The notes beneath the pieces are model-generated. The model worked only from the letters and a program-made list of their open reading frames with translations. It made no database searches and was not told the origin of the DNA. Source: Acidisarcina sp. (lineage in GTDB: Bacteria > Acidobacteriota > Blastocatellia > Pyrinomonadales > Pyrinomonadaceae). Taken from it: DNA of 6,353 bases. Location: contig JAJNPX010000206.1 of the NCBI GenBank assembly GCA_021155145.1, forward strand, positions 1 to 6,353, in the 5' to 3' direction. Of this stretch, positions 1 through 6,353 are shown piece after piece. A program made the position numbers and the translations under genes. Position 1 is the stretch's first letter. Every line of letters starts with the position of its first letter.

Positions 1-56
1 GTTTCCAAGTGGTTTCCAAGCCGGTTTCCAAATGGTTTCCAAGCGGCTTTCAAGAG
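1..56. repeat. Degenerate 11-12 bp tandem repeat at the left edge
   Basis: Five consecutive copies of a GTTTCCAAG-based unit start at 1, 12, 24, 35 and 46. Copies 1 to 4 share GTTTCCAA exactly and differ only in the last three or four bases. Copy 5 is decayed (GCTTTCAAGAG). The spacing of 11, 12, 11 and 11 bp is close to one helical turn and is not a multiple of three. The array begins at base 1, so it probably continues outside the window. All three forward frames and at least one reverse frame remain open through it, so coding at the end of a neighbouring gene cannot be excluded. No direct function is evident. Confidence 0.75.
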
Positions 57-161
57 TGCGGCGGCGGCCCGTATTTGGGCCCATTCGGGTTCGTGCAAGG
101 TCGGCAGGGGCCATTCGTACTTTTGTGAAACTGAGAACGCCCTTGAGATCGATGGCGTCAC
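57..161. other. Short stretch without a recognisable gene
   Basis: This stretch lies between the tandem repeat and the stop codon of the PepSY gene. Forward frame 1 is open from base 1 to a TAG at 163-165, giving 54 codons with no recognisable motif, so it could be the tail of an upstream gene, but the conceptual peptide looks like low-information sequence. A small hairpin is possible (GGCCC at 66-70 with GGGCC at 77-81, 6-nt loop), but no T run follows on either strand, so it is not a convincing terminator for the leftward gene. Confidence 0.35.
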
Positions 162-935
162 TTAGGCTCTCTTGTTTATGATCCGCAGGGCCTTTCGGAG
201 GGATCTGGAGCTCACGATAAACAGGGTGAACCCCGACAATACGGTCACGATGCCTAATATTGAGAATCCGCGAAGGACATAGTTGTTGATGTTGTCCCTC
301 CCTTCAAAATCCATCGTGTGGAGCATCCAAAGGAAGTCGAAGATCCGCCACTTGTCCGTCCGGATGGCTCCGACCTGGCCGGTCTCGGCTGAGAGATAAA
401 CGGTGACGTCGTTCTCAAAATTGACCGCCCAGCCGGGCAGGGGCTTTTCGCGATATTCGTGGTGCCTGCCGACGTTGTCGGCGGTGAGGTGAATGAGGTC
501 GATGGGTTCGCCCGCGTCTGCAAGGGCGTCCTTTGCGATGCGGACCGCCTCGGCCGATGAGACAGCCGGCCTGACCGATCCGTCCTCGACACTCAGGAGA
601 ACTGTTGAGCGTCGGCCGTCCATCACATACTCGACCGCGTAGAAATATGACCCAAGCAGCTCGACAAAGTACATTTTCTCGATCCGCGTTGCGCCAAAGG
701 TCGCCTGCACGGCGTTCACGATCTCAACGGGAGCGGCCGACCGGGCCGGAAGCGAAAACTGCTTTTGAGAATTCGACCTGAGATGATCGCCATGGATCTC
801 ATCGAGGTCGGTCCAGCTAAAGTAGAGCCCGCCGAGCGTCCACAGGATGAACTGGATCCCGATGAACACACCCAAATAGCGGTGCGCCCGGCGAATATAA
901 TGCTTGTAATTGAACCTTTTTGCTCCGTTGGCCAT
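162..935 (-). CDS. PepSY domain membrane protein, two-helix type
   Basis: Predicted 257-residue inner-membrane protein of the PepSY / PepSY-associated TM group. An N-terminal helix (about residues 20-41, with HRYLG just before it) and a C-terminal helix (about 219-241) enclose a soluble, probably periplasmic, region of about 175 residues. Visible motifs are HRYLG at 18-22, IHGDH at 47-51 and WMLHTMDFEGRDN at 203-215, which recur in PepSY-TM proteins. Larger relatives have three or four helices, so this is the short form. His18 and His206 lie next to or near the membrane and might bind heme or metal, which is inference. ATG at 935 is preferred: AAGG lies 8 nt upstream (plus-strand 944-947). 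An in-frame TTG at 965 would add 10 residues but lacks comparable support. The gene points away from the metal-efflux genes and shares a divergent promoter region with them. Assignment to the PepSY family is fairly sure; its substrate and role are unknown. Confidence 0.82.
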   Translation of the reverse strand: MANGAKRFNYKHYIRRAHRYLGVFIGIQFILWTLGGLYFSWTDLDEIHGDHLRSNSQKQFSLPARSAAPVEIVNAVQATFGATRIEKMYFVELLGSYFYAVEYVMDGRRSTVLLSVEDGSVRPAVSSAEAVRIAKDALADAGEPIDLIHLTADNVGRHHEYREKPLPGWAVNFENDVTVYLSAETGQVGAIRTDKWRIFDFLWMLHTMDFEGRDNINNYVLRGFSILGIVTVLSGFTLFIVSSRSLRKALRIINKRA

Positions 936-985
936 AGCTTTTACCTTCGAATTACTGGAGAACAAATGGAATTGCTCGTTGAGGC

Positions 986-1015
986 ATCATATATTACAGG
1001 CAAATTACTTCGCAA
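986..1015 (-). promoter_or_regulatory. Candidate promoter of the PepSY gene
   Basis: Read on the minus strand, TTGCGA (plus 1010-1015) and TATGAT (plus 986-991) stand 18 bp apart. They resemble sigma-70 -35 and -10 boxes. Transcription would begin near 979 and leave a leader of about 45 nt that contains the AAGG ribosome site. An A/T tract (plus 1022-1029) lies immediately upstream of the -35 box and could act as an UP element. Prediction from consensus only. Confidence 0.4.
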
Positions 1016-1051
1016 AAACCGAAAAAAAATTGCGGCCTGTAGCCGACTAAA

Positions 1052-1065
1052 GGTCTTGACAGACC
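1052..1065. promoter_or_regulatory. Palindrome over the -35 box, candidate operator
   Basis: GGTCT and AGACC form perfect 5-bp inverted arms around a TGAC centre. The palindrome contains the TTGACA -35 box at 1056-1061 of the rightward genes, a position where a bound repressor would block RNA polymerase. It does not match a CueR, CsoR or CopY operator that I can recall, and arms this short arise by chance fairly often. Confidence 0.3.
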
Positions 1066-1084
1066 CGAGGCGCGCGGTCATCAT
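1056..1084 (+). promoter_or_regulatory. Candidate promoter of the efflux operon
   Basis: A perfect TTGACA (1056-1061) is followed 17 bp later by CATCAT (1079-1084), which matches four of six bases of the -10 consensus. The start of transcription would fall near 1091, only a few bases before the ATG at 1095, so the first gene would have an almost leaderless message. No clear Shine-Dalgarno sequence precedes that ATG, which fits. The weak -10 box suits a promoter that needs activation, but that is inference. Confidence 0.4.
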
Positions 1085-1094
1085 TAACGTGCGA

Positions 1095-1484
1095 ATGCTG
1101 AAATGGGTCACATCGCTGCTGCTGTTTTTCGCCCTCACCGGCCAGGTGTGGGCGGGCGCCTGCGGCTGTTTTGACAGCCACAGCGATTCCCATAGCTGCT
1201 GCAAGCCCGACAAAAGCGGCAAAGACTCGCTCGCGGCACCGCCTTGCTGCCCAAGGGATTGCGAATCGATCACGGGTTCGCAAATGCCTGGGAAGAATGC
1301 CGATCGCCTTGCGCCCGTTTCACAAGTTGAGCTGGTTGCGTCCGAGGGTCGAACTGCATTCTGGCCCGCACGGCACATCATGACGGCTCGTGGGTTCGCC
1401 AAGTCCCCCCGCCTTGGATATCGGCTGAAGCTGGCACGCCCTCCTGAGGCGCTCTATCTGCGCCATAATTCCTTTCTGATCTAA
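1095..1484 (+). CDS. Small secreted Cys-rich protein of unknown family
   Basis: Predicted 129-residue exported protein. A short signal peptide (residues 1-20, MLKWV then a hydrophobic run, ending VWA) would be cut at about residue 20. Seven cysteines then cluster within residues 23-56: Cys23, Cys25, the pair Cys35-Cys36, the pair Cys51-Cys52, and Cys56, with His29 and His33 between. This CxC...CC...CCxxxC layout with histidines looks like a thiol metal-binding segment. The rest (57-129) has no cysteine, is basic and Pro-containing, and ends in a hydrophobic tail (ALYLRHNSFLI). I do not recognise a named family. A lipoprotein reading at Cys23 is possible but the residue at -3 is Ala, so it is weak. 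The ATG at 1095 is chosen because the signal peptide begins there; the frame is open further upstream but that part runs antisense to the PepSY gene. Being first in a Cu/Ag-type efflux gene set suggests a periplasmic metal-capture or sensing role, which is inference. Confidence 0.72.
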   Translation: MLKWVTSLLLFFALTGQVWAGACGCFDSHSDSHSCCKPDKSGKDSLAAPPCCPRDCESITGSQMPGKNADRLAPVSQVELVASEGRTAFWPARHIMTARGFAKSPRLGYRLKLARPPEALYLRHNSFLI

Positions 1485-1509
1485 GTTATATTTTTCGCGA
1501 TTGACGCCT

Positions 1510-1560
1510 GCGCGCGCGCGTACTTGCGTGCGCCCATTCGCGCGTTTTCGGGCGCGCACG
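1510..1560 (+). other. Alternating CG tract and GC-rich hairpin in the intergenic spacer
   Basis: The 118-bp gap between the Cys-rich gene and the lipoprotein gene contains an 11-base pure CG alternation (1510-1520). A GC-rich foldback follows: CGTGCG at 1527-1532 pairs with CGCACG at 1555-1560, and CCC at 1533-1535 can pair with GGG at 1550-1552 if two bases bulge. An alternative inner stem uses GCGCG and CGCGC around the TTTTCGGG loop. No T run follows, so an intrinsic terminator is not indicated. It may be an mRNA-stability or attenuation element, or only a GC-rich spacer. Confidence 0.3.
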
Positions 1561-1584
1561 GAACACGATCTGACAAATATCGAA

Positions 1585-1592
1585 AAGGAGAG
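1585..1592 (+). promoter_or_regulatory. Ribosome binding site of the lipoprotein gene
   Basis: AAGGAGAG ends 10 nt before the ATG at 1603. It settles the start at 1603 in preference to the in-frame TTG at 1501, whose extra 34 residues are Arg-rich and would bury the signal peptide. Confidence 0.7.
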
Positions 1593-1602
1593 ATATCAAA
1601 AA

Positions 1603-2037
1603 ATGAAGAAGACCATTTTTGTTTCAATGCTTTTGGCGGTCGCCGCCTTTGCCGCGGCGTGTGGAGGTGCGGATACGGGCGGCGGATCGGCCTCGGTTGG
1701 TAAAGAGATCAAGAGCGGAACCGCGGGCAACAACCTGACGGCAACCCTTTCGAACGCCGACGGCGTGCTTCGGAAGGGCAAGCAAACGGTGACGCTCAAA
1801 TTCGCTGATCAATCGGGCAAGCCCGTCGATGTCGGGGCGGCGTCGCTCAATTTCCATATGCCTGCGATGGGTACCATGGCGACGATGAATAATGCCGCGA
1901 CACTGACGACGACCGCAACGCCGGGGATCTACTCGGGCAGCGTGGATCTGGAGATGTCAGGCGAATGGCAGGCCCAGGTCTCGTATCAAGGCCCCGCAGG
2001 AAGCGGTAAGGCGAATCTGCCGGTGACGGTTCAATGA
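1603..2037 (+). CDS. FixH/YtkA-like lipoprotein with a Met-rich motif
   Basis: Predicted 144-residue exported lipoprotein. The signal peptide (residues 1-19: MKK, hydrophobic core, FAAA) leads directly to Cys20, a plausible though Ala-rich lipobox, and a Gly/Ser-rich linker follows (21-30). The remainder (about 41-144) reads as one small beta-sandwich of the YtkA/FixH type: LTATLSNADG, a KGKQTVTLKFADQSGKPV strand pair, NFHMPAMGTM, then GIYSG and MSGEWQAQVSY. The family hallmark is the MPxM segment followed by a GxY...MxGxW core, and both are present. Unusual here is the run His85-Met86 with Met89, Met92 and Met95, an MxxMxxMxxM spacing that offers several thioether ligands suited to Cu(I) or Ag(I); Trp122 is nearby in sequence. 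This protein may hand periplasmic metal to the pump, the job of CusF in E. coli, but it is not a CusF homologue by eye. Its position immediately before the pump gene supports a shared role. Confidence 0.83.
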   Translation: MKKTIFVSMLLAVAAFAAACGGADTGGGSASVGKEIKSGTAGNNLTATLSNADGVLRKGKQTVTLKFADQSGKPVDVGAASLNFHMPAMGTMATMNNAATLTTTATPGIYSGSVDLEMSGEWQAQVSYQGPAGSGKANLPVTVQ

Positions 2038-2057
2038 TCGGCATTGACGGTGTGAGC

Positions 2058-2084
2058 GCTTCCTCCCAAACGGTGGGAGGAAGC
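2058..2084 (+). other. Perfect intercistronic hairpin before the pump gene
   Basis: An 11-bp perfect inverted repeat (arms 2058-2068 and 2074-2084, GCTTCCTCCCA paired with its complement) encloses a 5-nt AACGG loop. It lies 20 bases after the lipoprotein stop and 26 bases before the pump ATG. There is no T run after it, so it is not a typical intrinsic terminator. The 3' arm contains GGGAGG, a Shine-Dalgarno-like sequence, but about 30 nt from the ATG, which is too far for normal use. It probably acts on mRNA stability or on partial read-through, adjusting lipoprotein to pump ratio. Confidence 0.6.
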
Positions 2085-2110
2085 AGCATCGGAACAAGTA
2101 ATCCACGGCT

Positions 2111-5100
2111 ATGATCAACTGGCTCATCGATTGGTCGATCAGGAATCGCGTCATCGTGATCGGGATCTATATCGCTCTCGCGGCGGCGGGCTATTGGGCG
2201 TTGATCCGGACGCCGATCGACGCGATCCCCGACCTCTCGGATAATCAGGTGATCGTCTTTACCGACTGGCCGGGCCGCTCGCCCAAAGAGGTCGAGGACC
2301 AGATCACTTATCCGCTGGTCACTAACCTGCAGGGATTGCCGGGTGTGCGAACCGTACGTGCGAGTTCGGCATTCAGCTTCTCGATGGTCAACGTGATCTT
2401 CGAGGACAACGTTGAGCTCTATTGGGCACGTACCCGGATCCTCGAACGCCTAAACCTGGTCCAGCGGCAGCTTCCCGAGGGGGTGACGCCCACGCTCGGG
2501 CCCGACGCATCCGGGCTCGGCCAGGTGTTCTGGTACACGCTTGAGTCGGACACGATGAGCCTGCGTGACCTGCGCACGCTGCAGGATTGGTTCGTCAGGT
2601 ACCAGCTCAGCTCAACTCCGGGCATCGCCGAGGTCGCGAGCGTTGGCGGATTCGTTCAGCAGTATCAGATCGACGTCGATCCGAACAAGCTGCGAGCCTA
2701 TGGCCAACCGCTCTCGGGCGTGCTCGACGCGGTCGAAAGGTCTAACAATAACGTCGGCGGCAACGTCGTCGAACAAGCGGGCGAGTGGGCCGTAATTCGC
2801 GGGATCGGATTGGTCGAGTCGGTCGCCGACGTGGAGAACATCGTTATCGGCTCAAGCAGCGGCACGCCGATCTATGTGAAAAACGTCGCCGAGGTAAAGC
2901 TCGGGAATGCCTTCCGCACGGGCTCGCTCGACAAGAACGGAAAGGAAGCGGTCGGCGGTGTCGTGATAATGCGGTACGGCGTCAGCGCCCTCGAAGCAAT
3001 AGATGCGGTCAAAAAGAAGATCGAAGAGATCCAGCCCGGGCTACCCGAAGGCGTTTCTATCGTCCCTTTCTATGACCGCACCGAACTTATCAACCGTACC
3101 GCGGACACGCTGAAATACGCGCTTGTCGAAGAATTCATCCTCGTGACGCTGGTCAACCTGATATTCCTTGCTCACTTCAGGTCGATCTTCATCGTCACGA
3201 TACCGCTTCCCCTGGCAGCCCTGGCCTCGTTCCTCCTGATGTATTGGTGGGGCGTGACGTCAAATATCATGTCGCTCGCCGGGATCGCGATAGCGGTATC
3301 GGACCTGGTGGATTCGGGTATCGTCGTTACGGAGAACGCTTACCGAGCGCTCGAAAAGGAAGGCGTGAGCTTATCCGACCGCGCCCGCGTTTGGGAGGTC
3401 GTCCGCGAGGCCACAAAGACGATCGGACGGCCGATCTTCTCATCGACCGCGATCATTATCGTTGCGTTCATTCCGGTGCTTGCCCTTACCGGCCAGGAAG
3501 GAAAGCTGTTTCAGCCGCTCGCGCTCACTAAGACATTCGCGATGATCGCCGCGGCCTTCATGGCGATAACGCTGGTCCCGGTCTTGTGCGGATTCCTGCT
3601 CAAGGGCAAATTGCGGCCCGAGGAAGCAAACCCGATAATGCGCTTCCTCCGCCGGTTGTACAAACCGCTCCTGGAAAAGGCGTTGCGCAATCGCGTCGCA
3701 ACGGTCGCGATCGCCGCCGTATTTTTTACGGGTGCGATGCTGGTCGCGACGCAGATCGGCAGCGAGTTCATGCCGCCGCTGAACGAGGGTGATCTGATGT
3801 ATATGCCGGTCACCGACCCGGGCATCTCGCTCGAGGAGGCGACCCGGGTGATGAGCAAGCAGAACGAGATCATTCAAGGGTTCCCGGAGGTCGCATGGGC
3901 GGTCGGGAAGGCAGGGCGGGCCGAGACCTCGACCGACCCGGCCCCGATCAATATGAATGAAACGGTCATCCATCTGAAGCCCGAAAGTGAGTGGCGGCCG
4001 GGAATGACCCGCGAAAGACTTGTGACCGAGATGGACGCGGCCCTGCGGATACCAGGTGTGACGAACATTTGGACGCAGCCGATCATCAATCGCATCGAGA
4101 TGCTGGCGACGGGCATTAGGTCGCAGGTGGGCATCAAGATCTACGGCGATGACCTCGAAAAGCTGGAGAAGACCTCGCGCGAGATCGCCGAGGTGGTTCG
4201 CCGCGTGCCGGGAGCGGCCGATGTCTATGCCGAGCAGATCGGTGGAGCCCCGTATTTGGATATTGACATTGACCGGCAGGCCGCCGCCCGGTACGGGATC
4301 GATGTCGGCACGATCCAGGACCTGATCGAAAAGGGTGTCGGCGAGACGAATCTTACGGTCACTATCGAGGGCCGCAATCGCTTCCCGATCAGGGTCCGAT
4401 ACTCGCCGGAGTTTCGCGGCACTCCCGAAGCGATCGGCCGGATCCCGGTCACGACACCGACGGGGGCTCCGATCCCCCTTTCGCAGCTCGCCGTGATCCG
4501 TACGGTGGATGGGCCCGCAATGATCCAGAGCGAGAACGGTCTATTGCGAGGGACGGTCCTGCTGAGCGTGCGCGGCCGGGACATCGGCAGCTTTGTTGAC
4601 GAGGCCGACGCCGCCGTCAAGGATCAGATCAGGCTGCCGTCAGGATATTATTTTTCGTGGAGCGGCCAGTATGAGAACCAGCAGCGTGCACGTGCCCGCT
4701 TGATGATCGTCGTGCCGATCGTGATCCTTATCATCTTCGCGACGCTCTATCTGACATACAAATCGTTCATCGAGGCGGCTCACGTCCTGCTGGCGGTGCC
4801 GTTCGCGCTGACCGGCGGGTTTTACCTCATCTGGCTGCTCGGATACAACTTCTCGGTGGCGGTCTGGGTCGGCTTCATCGCGTTGTTCGGAGCCGCGGTT
4901 CAGACCGGCATCGTGATGGTCGTGTACCTCGAAGAAGCGGTAAAGCGAAAGCACGGAGAATTGGGAACACTCGATCCCGAGACGCTGCTCGAAGCGGTAA
5001 CCGAAGGGGCGCTGCTTCGGCTGCGGCCGAAGGTGATGACCGTGACGACCATCATCGCCGGCCTTCTTCCGATCATGTGGAGCACGGGTGCGGGCTCCGA

Positions 5101-5245
5101 GGTGATGCGGCCGCTGGCTGCTCCGGTCTTCGGCGGTATGGTATCGAGCCTCGTCCATGTCCTGATCGTAACGCCGGTCCTCTTCTACTGGATCAGGCTC
5201 TGGGAACTAAAGCGCGAAGAGCGAATGGCGGAGGTCACTGAATGA
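2111..5245 (+). CDS. cusA: CusA-type heavy-metal efflux RND pump, Cu(I)/Ag(I)-like
   Basis: Complete 1044-residue inner-membrane proton-driven pump of the HME-RND family, close to the 1047 residues of E. coli CusA. Helix 1 is at about 12-32; helices 2-6 at about 337-497, helix 7 near 527-547, and helices 8-12 at about 864-1030, with two large periplasmic loops between. The proton-relay acidic pair is present as Asp401 and Glu408 ([10 protein letters not shown]), and Lys974 (RPKVMTV) fits the relay lysine. The three periplasmic methionines of the CusA metal site correspond to Met565 (YMP), Met615 (NMNE) and Met664 (IEML), which argues for a monovalent Cu/Ag substrate over Zn/Co/Ni. The start is secure: TAA at 2099-2101 is in frame just upstream and [13 protein letters not shown] matches the family N terminus. 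The ribosome site is poor; nothing better than GGAA 16 nt upstream is seen. The stop overlaps the next gene as ATGA. By alignment from memory, several residues of the methionine relay are replaced. Family is certain; substrate is strongly suggested but not proven. Confidence 0.95.
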   Translation: MINWLIDWSIRNRVIVIGIYIALAAAGYWALIRTPIDAIPDLSDNQVIVFTDWPGRSPKEVEDQITYPLVTNLQGLPGVRTVRASSAFSFSMVNVIFEDNVELYWARTRILERLNLVQRQLPEGVTPTLGPDASGLGQVFWYTLESDTMSLRDLRTLQDWFVRYQLSSTPGIAEVASVGGFVQQYQIDVDPNKLRAYGQPLSGVLDAVERSNNNVGGNVVEQAGEWAVIRGIGLVESVADVENIVIGSSSGTPIYVKNVAEVKLGNAFRTGSLDKNGKEAVGGVVIMRYGVSALEAIDAVKKKIEEIQPGLPEGVSIVPFYDRTELINRTADTLKYALVEEFILVTLVNLIFLAHFRSIFIVTIPLPLAALASFLLMYWWGVTSNIMSLAGIAIAVSDLVDSGIVVTENAYRALEKEGVSLSDRARVWEVVREATKTIGRPIFSSTAIIIVAFIPVLALTGQEGKLFQPLALTKTFAMIAAAFMAITLVPVLCGFLLKGKLRPEEANPIMRFLRRLYKPLLEKALRNRVATVAIAAVFFTGAMLVATQIGSEFMPPLNEGDLMYMPVTDPGISLEEATRVMSKQNEIIQGFPEVAWAVGKAGRAETSTDPAPINMNETVIHLKPESEWRPGMTRERLVTEMDAALRIPGVTNIWTQPIINRIEMLATGIRSQVGIKIYGDDLEKLEKTSREIAEVVRRVPGAADVYAEQIGGAPYLDIDIDRQAAARYGIDVGTIQDLIEKGVGETNLTVTIEGRNRFPIRVRYSPEFRGTPEAIGRIPVTTPTGAPIPLSQLAVIRTVDGPAMIQSENGLLRGTVLLSVRGRDIGSFVDEADAAVKDQIRLPSGYYFSWSGQYENQQRARARLMIVVPIVILIIFATLYLTYKSFIEAAHVLLAVPFALTGGFYLIWLLGYNFSVAVWVGFIALFGAAVQTGIVMVVYLEEAVKRKHGELGTLDPETLLEAVTEGALLRLRPKVMTVTTIIAGLLPIMWSTGAGSEVMRPLAAPVFGGMVSSLVHVLIVTPVLFYWIRLWELKREERMAEVTE
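5230..5235 (+). promoter_or_regulatory. Strong ribosome binding site of the channel gene
   Basis: GGAGGT lies inside the last codons of the pump gene, 6 nt before the ATG at 5242. With the ATGA stop/start overlap it indicates translational coupling and near-equal output of pump and channel. Confidence 0.75.
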
Positions 5246-6353
5246 GCACAGGTCCTCGAATCAGACGCGTTTCGCATGCCTTCAATTTGACCGTGGTGGC
5301 ATTTGTGCTGCTGCTCTCAGGCGCCGCATTCGCACAAGAACCGGCCACCGATCAGGTATTATCGTACAAGAAATACTTTGACCAGATATTCGGCCGATCG
5401 GTCGACGACCTTGTGGGATCGGCACTTGCGAACAATCTCGAGGTGATCGCGATGCGAAAGGAGGCTGATGCGGGCGAAGCCCTTATTCGCCAGGCACGTC
5501 TCCGAGCCAACCCGAGCCTCGAGGTCAGCGGCACAAGGCAGATCGGCGGAATGGGCGATAACAGTCTGATGGTCCAGGGTGCCTTGCCGCTCGAACTCGG
5601 AGGCCGCCGGGCCGCGCGGATAAATGTTGCAGAAAAGGAGCTTGAGATCCGACGGCAAGCACTCGCGGAGCGTGAAAGGCAACTGGCAGGCGATGTCCGT
5701 GCGAAATTCGGTGAGGCCATTGCCGCGATATTAAAGTTAAAGTTCAGCGAAGATATTCTCGCGATGGCCGAACAGAATGTTCAACTCGTCTCCGCCCGAG
5801 TGGCGGAGGGGCGCACACCTCCGCTCGAGGAAAGCCAGGAGTTCGTCGAGCTGAACCGGATCAGAGCATTGCGCGAAACAAGCGAAGGCGCGGTGGAGAT
5901 ACGCCTCTTCGAGCTTAGAAATTTGGTCGGAATGGGGCCCGTTGAACCTCTCAAACTAAAAGGCGATCTCGATACGCTTCGCCACAGGCTGCCGCCGCAA
6001 GTCGGGGCAGAACAGACGGCGATCCGGTCGAGGCCAGACCTGCTGGGTGCAATCGCTGTCGAAAGACTTGCGGGTGCACGGGTCGGACAGGCACGAAGCG
6101 AGGGCCGGATCGACGCCGACGTAATGGTCGGGTATCAGCGAATGCAGAACGGCTTTCCGCTCCTTGGGGTCGAAGAGATGTCCGGAGCTCTTTTGCCGAT
6201 CGAGCAGAGGATGAATTTTTTCACGTTCGGCGTCCGTTTGAATCTGCCGGTGAGGGATCGAAATCAGGGCCTTGTCGCGGCTTCGCTGCTTGAAGAGGAG
6301 GCAGCTCGGAACAGGCGGGAATTTGGCGAGCTTACAATTCGCCGCGAGGTCGC
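5242..6353 (+). CDS. TolC/CzcC-type outer-membrane efflux channel, 3' truncated
   Basis: The first 370 residues of an outer-membrane efflux protein (OEP family), cut by the right edge with no stop codon reached; relatives of about 400-450 residues suggest some tens of residues are missing. A signal peptide (residues 1-31, RIRR start, hydrophobic core, GAAFA) precedes the mature N terminus. The usual two OEP repeats are visible. Repeat 1 has [14 protein letters not shown] (61-74), [10 protein letters not shown] (86-95) and the hallmark [13 protein letters not shown] (115-127), then a long helical stretch. Repeat 2 has [10 protein letters not shown] (261-270), an [12 protein letters not shown] strand (290-301) and [11 protein letters not shown] (333-343), a CzcC/CusC signature. 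There is no Cys after the signal peptide, so unlike E. coli CusC it is probably not lipidated. It forms the outer-membrane exit for the pump and needs a periplasmic adaptor that is not in the window. CusC or CzcC would be the functional name; I leave the symbol empty. Confidence 0.92.
   Translation, partial: MSTGPRIRRVSHAFNLTVVAFVLLLSGAAFAQEPATDQVLSYKKYFDQIFGRSVDDLVGSALANNLEVIAMRKEADAGEALIRQARLRANPSLEVSGTRQIGGMGDNSLMVQGALPLELGGRRAARINVAEKELEIRRQALAERERQLAGDVRAKFGEAIAAILKLKFSEDILAMAEQNVQLVSARVAEGRTPPLEESQEFVELNRIRALRETSEGAVEIRLFELRNLVGMGPVEPLKLKGDLDTLRHRLPPQVGAEQTAIRSRPDLLGAIAVERLAGARVGQARSEGRIDADVMVGYQRMQNGFPLLGVEEMSGALLPIEQRMNFFTFGVRLNLPVRDRNQGLVAASLLEEEAARNRREFGELTIRREV

Noticed and set aside
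1..56. CRISPR array
   Set aside because: The units are only 11-12 bp with no unique spacers between them.
765..1094. Upstream extension of the Cys-rich gene's reading frame
   Set aside because: It runs antisense through the PepSY gene and the divergent promoter region, and the signal peptide starts only at 1095.
941..1402. Minus-strand open frame of 153 codons opposite the Cys-rich gene
   Set aside because: It overlaps the divergent promoter region and a plus-strand gene with a clear signal peptide, and its peptide shows no domain or export signal.
1501..1602. N-terminal extension of the lipoprotein from a TTG at 1501
   Set aside because: The added residues are Arg-rich and would precede a clear lipoprotein signal peptide; the AAGGAG at 1585-1590 fixes the start at 1603.
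2058..2084. Rho-independent terminator
   Set aside because: The stem is perfect but no T run follows, and the downstream gene belongs functionally with the upstream one.
3440..3973. Minus-strand open frame of 177 codons inside the pump gene
   Set aside because: It is a shadow of a certain, highly conserved gene; the peptide is rich in Arg, Asp and His, typical of antisense reading of GC-rich DNA.
4640..5158. Minus-strand open frame of 172 codons inside the pump gene
   Set aside because: Same reason: antisense to conserved helices of the pump, with a low-complexity Arg/His/Asp composition.
5352..5720. Minus-strand open frames opposite the channel gene
   Set aside because: The plus-strand frame carries unmistakable OEP motifs and stays open to the window edge; the opposite peptides are Ser/Arg-rich shadows.

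Overview
The window is about 6.35 kb of GC-rich bacterial DNA carrying most of a heavy-metal efflux locus of the CusCBA/CzcCBA (HME-RND) type, almost certainly for monovalent copper or silver. A Gram-negative, diderm host is required by the RND pump and the TolC-type outer-membrane channel. The protein style (a CusA preceded by a FixH/YtkA-like lipoprotein and a small Cys-rich secreted protein, with a PepSY membrane protein alongside) resembles Acidobacteriota of the Blastocatellia/Pyrinomonadaceae kind. That assignment is an impression and not something the sequence proves.

Layout: bases 1-56 hold a short degenerate tandem repeat of 11-12 bp that runs off the left edge. Bases 57-161 hold nothing recognisable. 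A two-helix PepSY membrane protein is encoded on the minus strand (935 down to 162). A divergent intergenic region of about 160 bp (936-1094) carries candidate promoters facing both ways, and a small palindrome overlaps the rightward -35 box. Rightward, in order, come a 129-residue secreted Cys-rich protein (1095-1484), a 144-residue FixH/YtkA-like lipoprotein with an MxxMxxMxxM metal-ligand-like run (1603-2037), a complete CusA-family inner-membrane pump (2111-5245), and a TolC/CzcC-family outer-membrane channel (5242 to the right edge, truncated). The last two genes overlap by ATGA and are clearly co-translated. The periplasmic adaptor (CusB) is not in view and would be expected just past the right edge.

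Working model: the pump keeps the three periplasmic methionines equivalent to those that bind Cu(I)/Ag(I) in E. coli CusA, so substrate is probably Cu(I)/Ag(I). The channel completes the route across the outer membrane. The two small exported proteins upstream are good candidates for periplasmic metal capture or delivery, a job done by CusF in E. coli, though neither looks like CusF. The PepSY protein faces the opposite way and could be linked to metal or heme redox at the membrane, but this rests on gene proximity only.

The least ordinary signals are the Cys-rich secreted protein, the Met-rich FixH-like lipoprotein, a perfect 11-bp hairpin between lipoprotein and pump genes combined with a poor ribosome site for the pump, and an apparently incomplete methionine relay in the pump.
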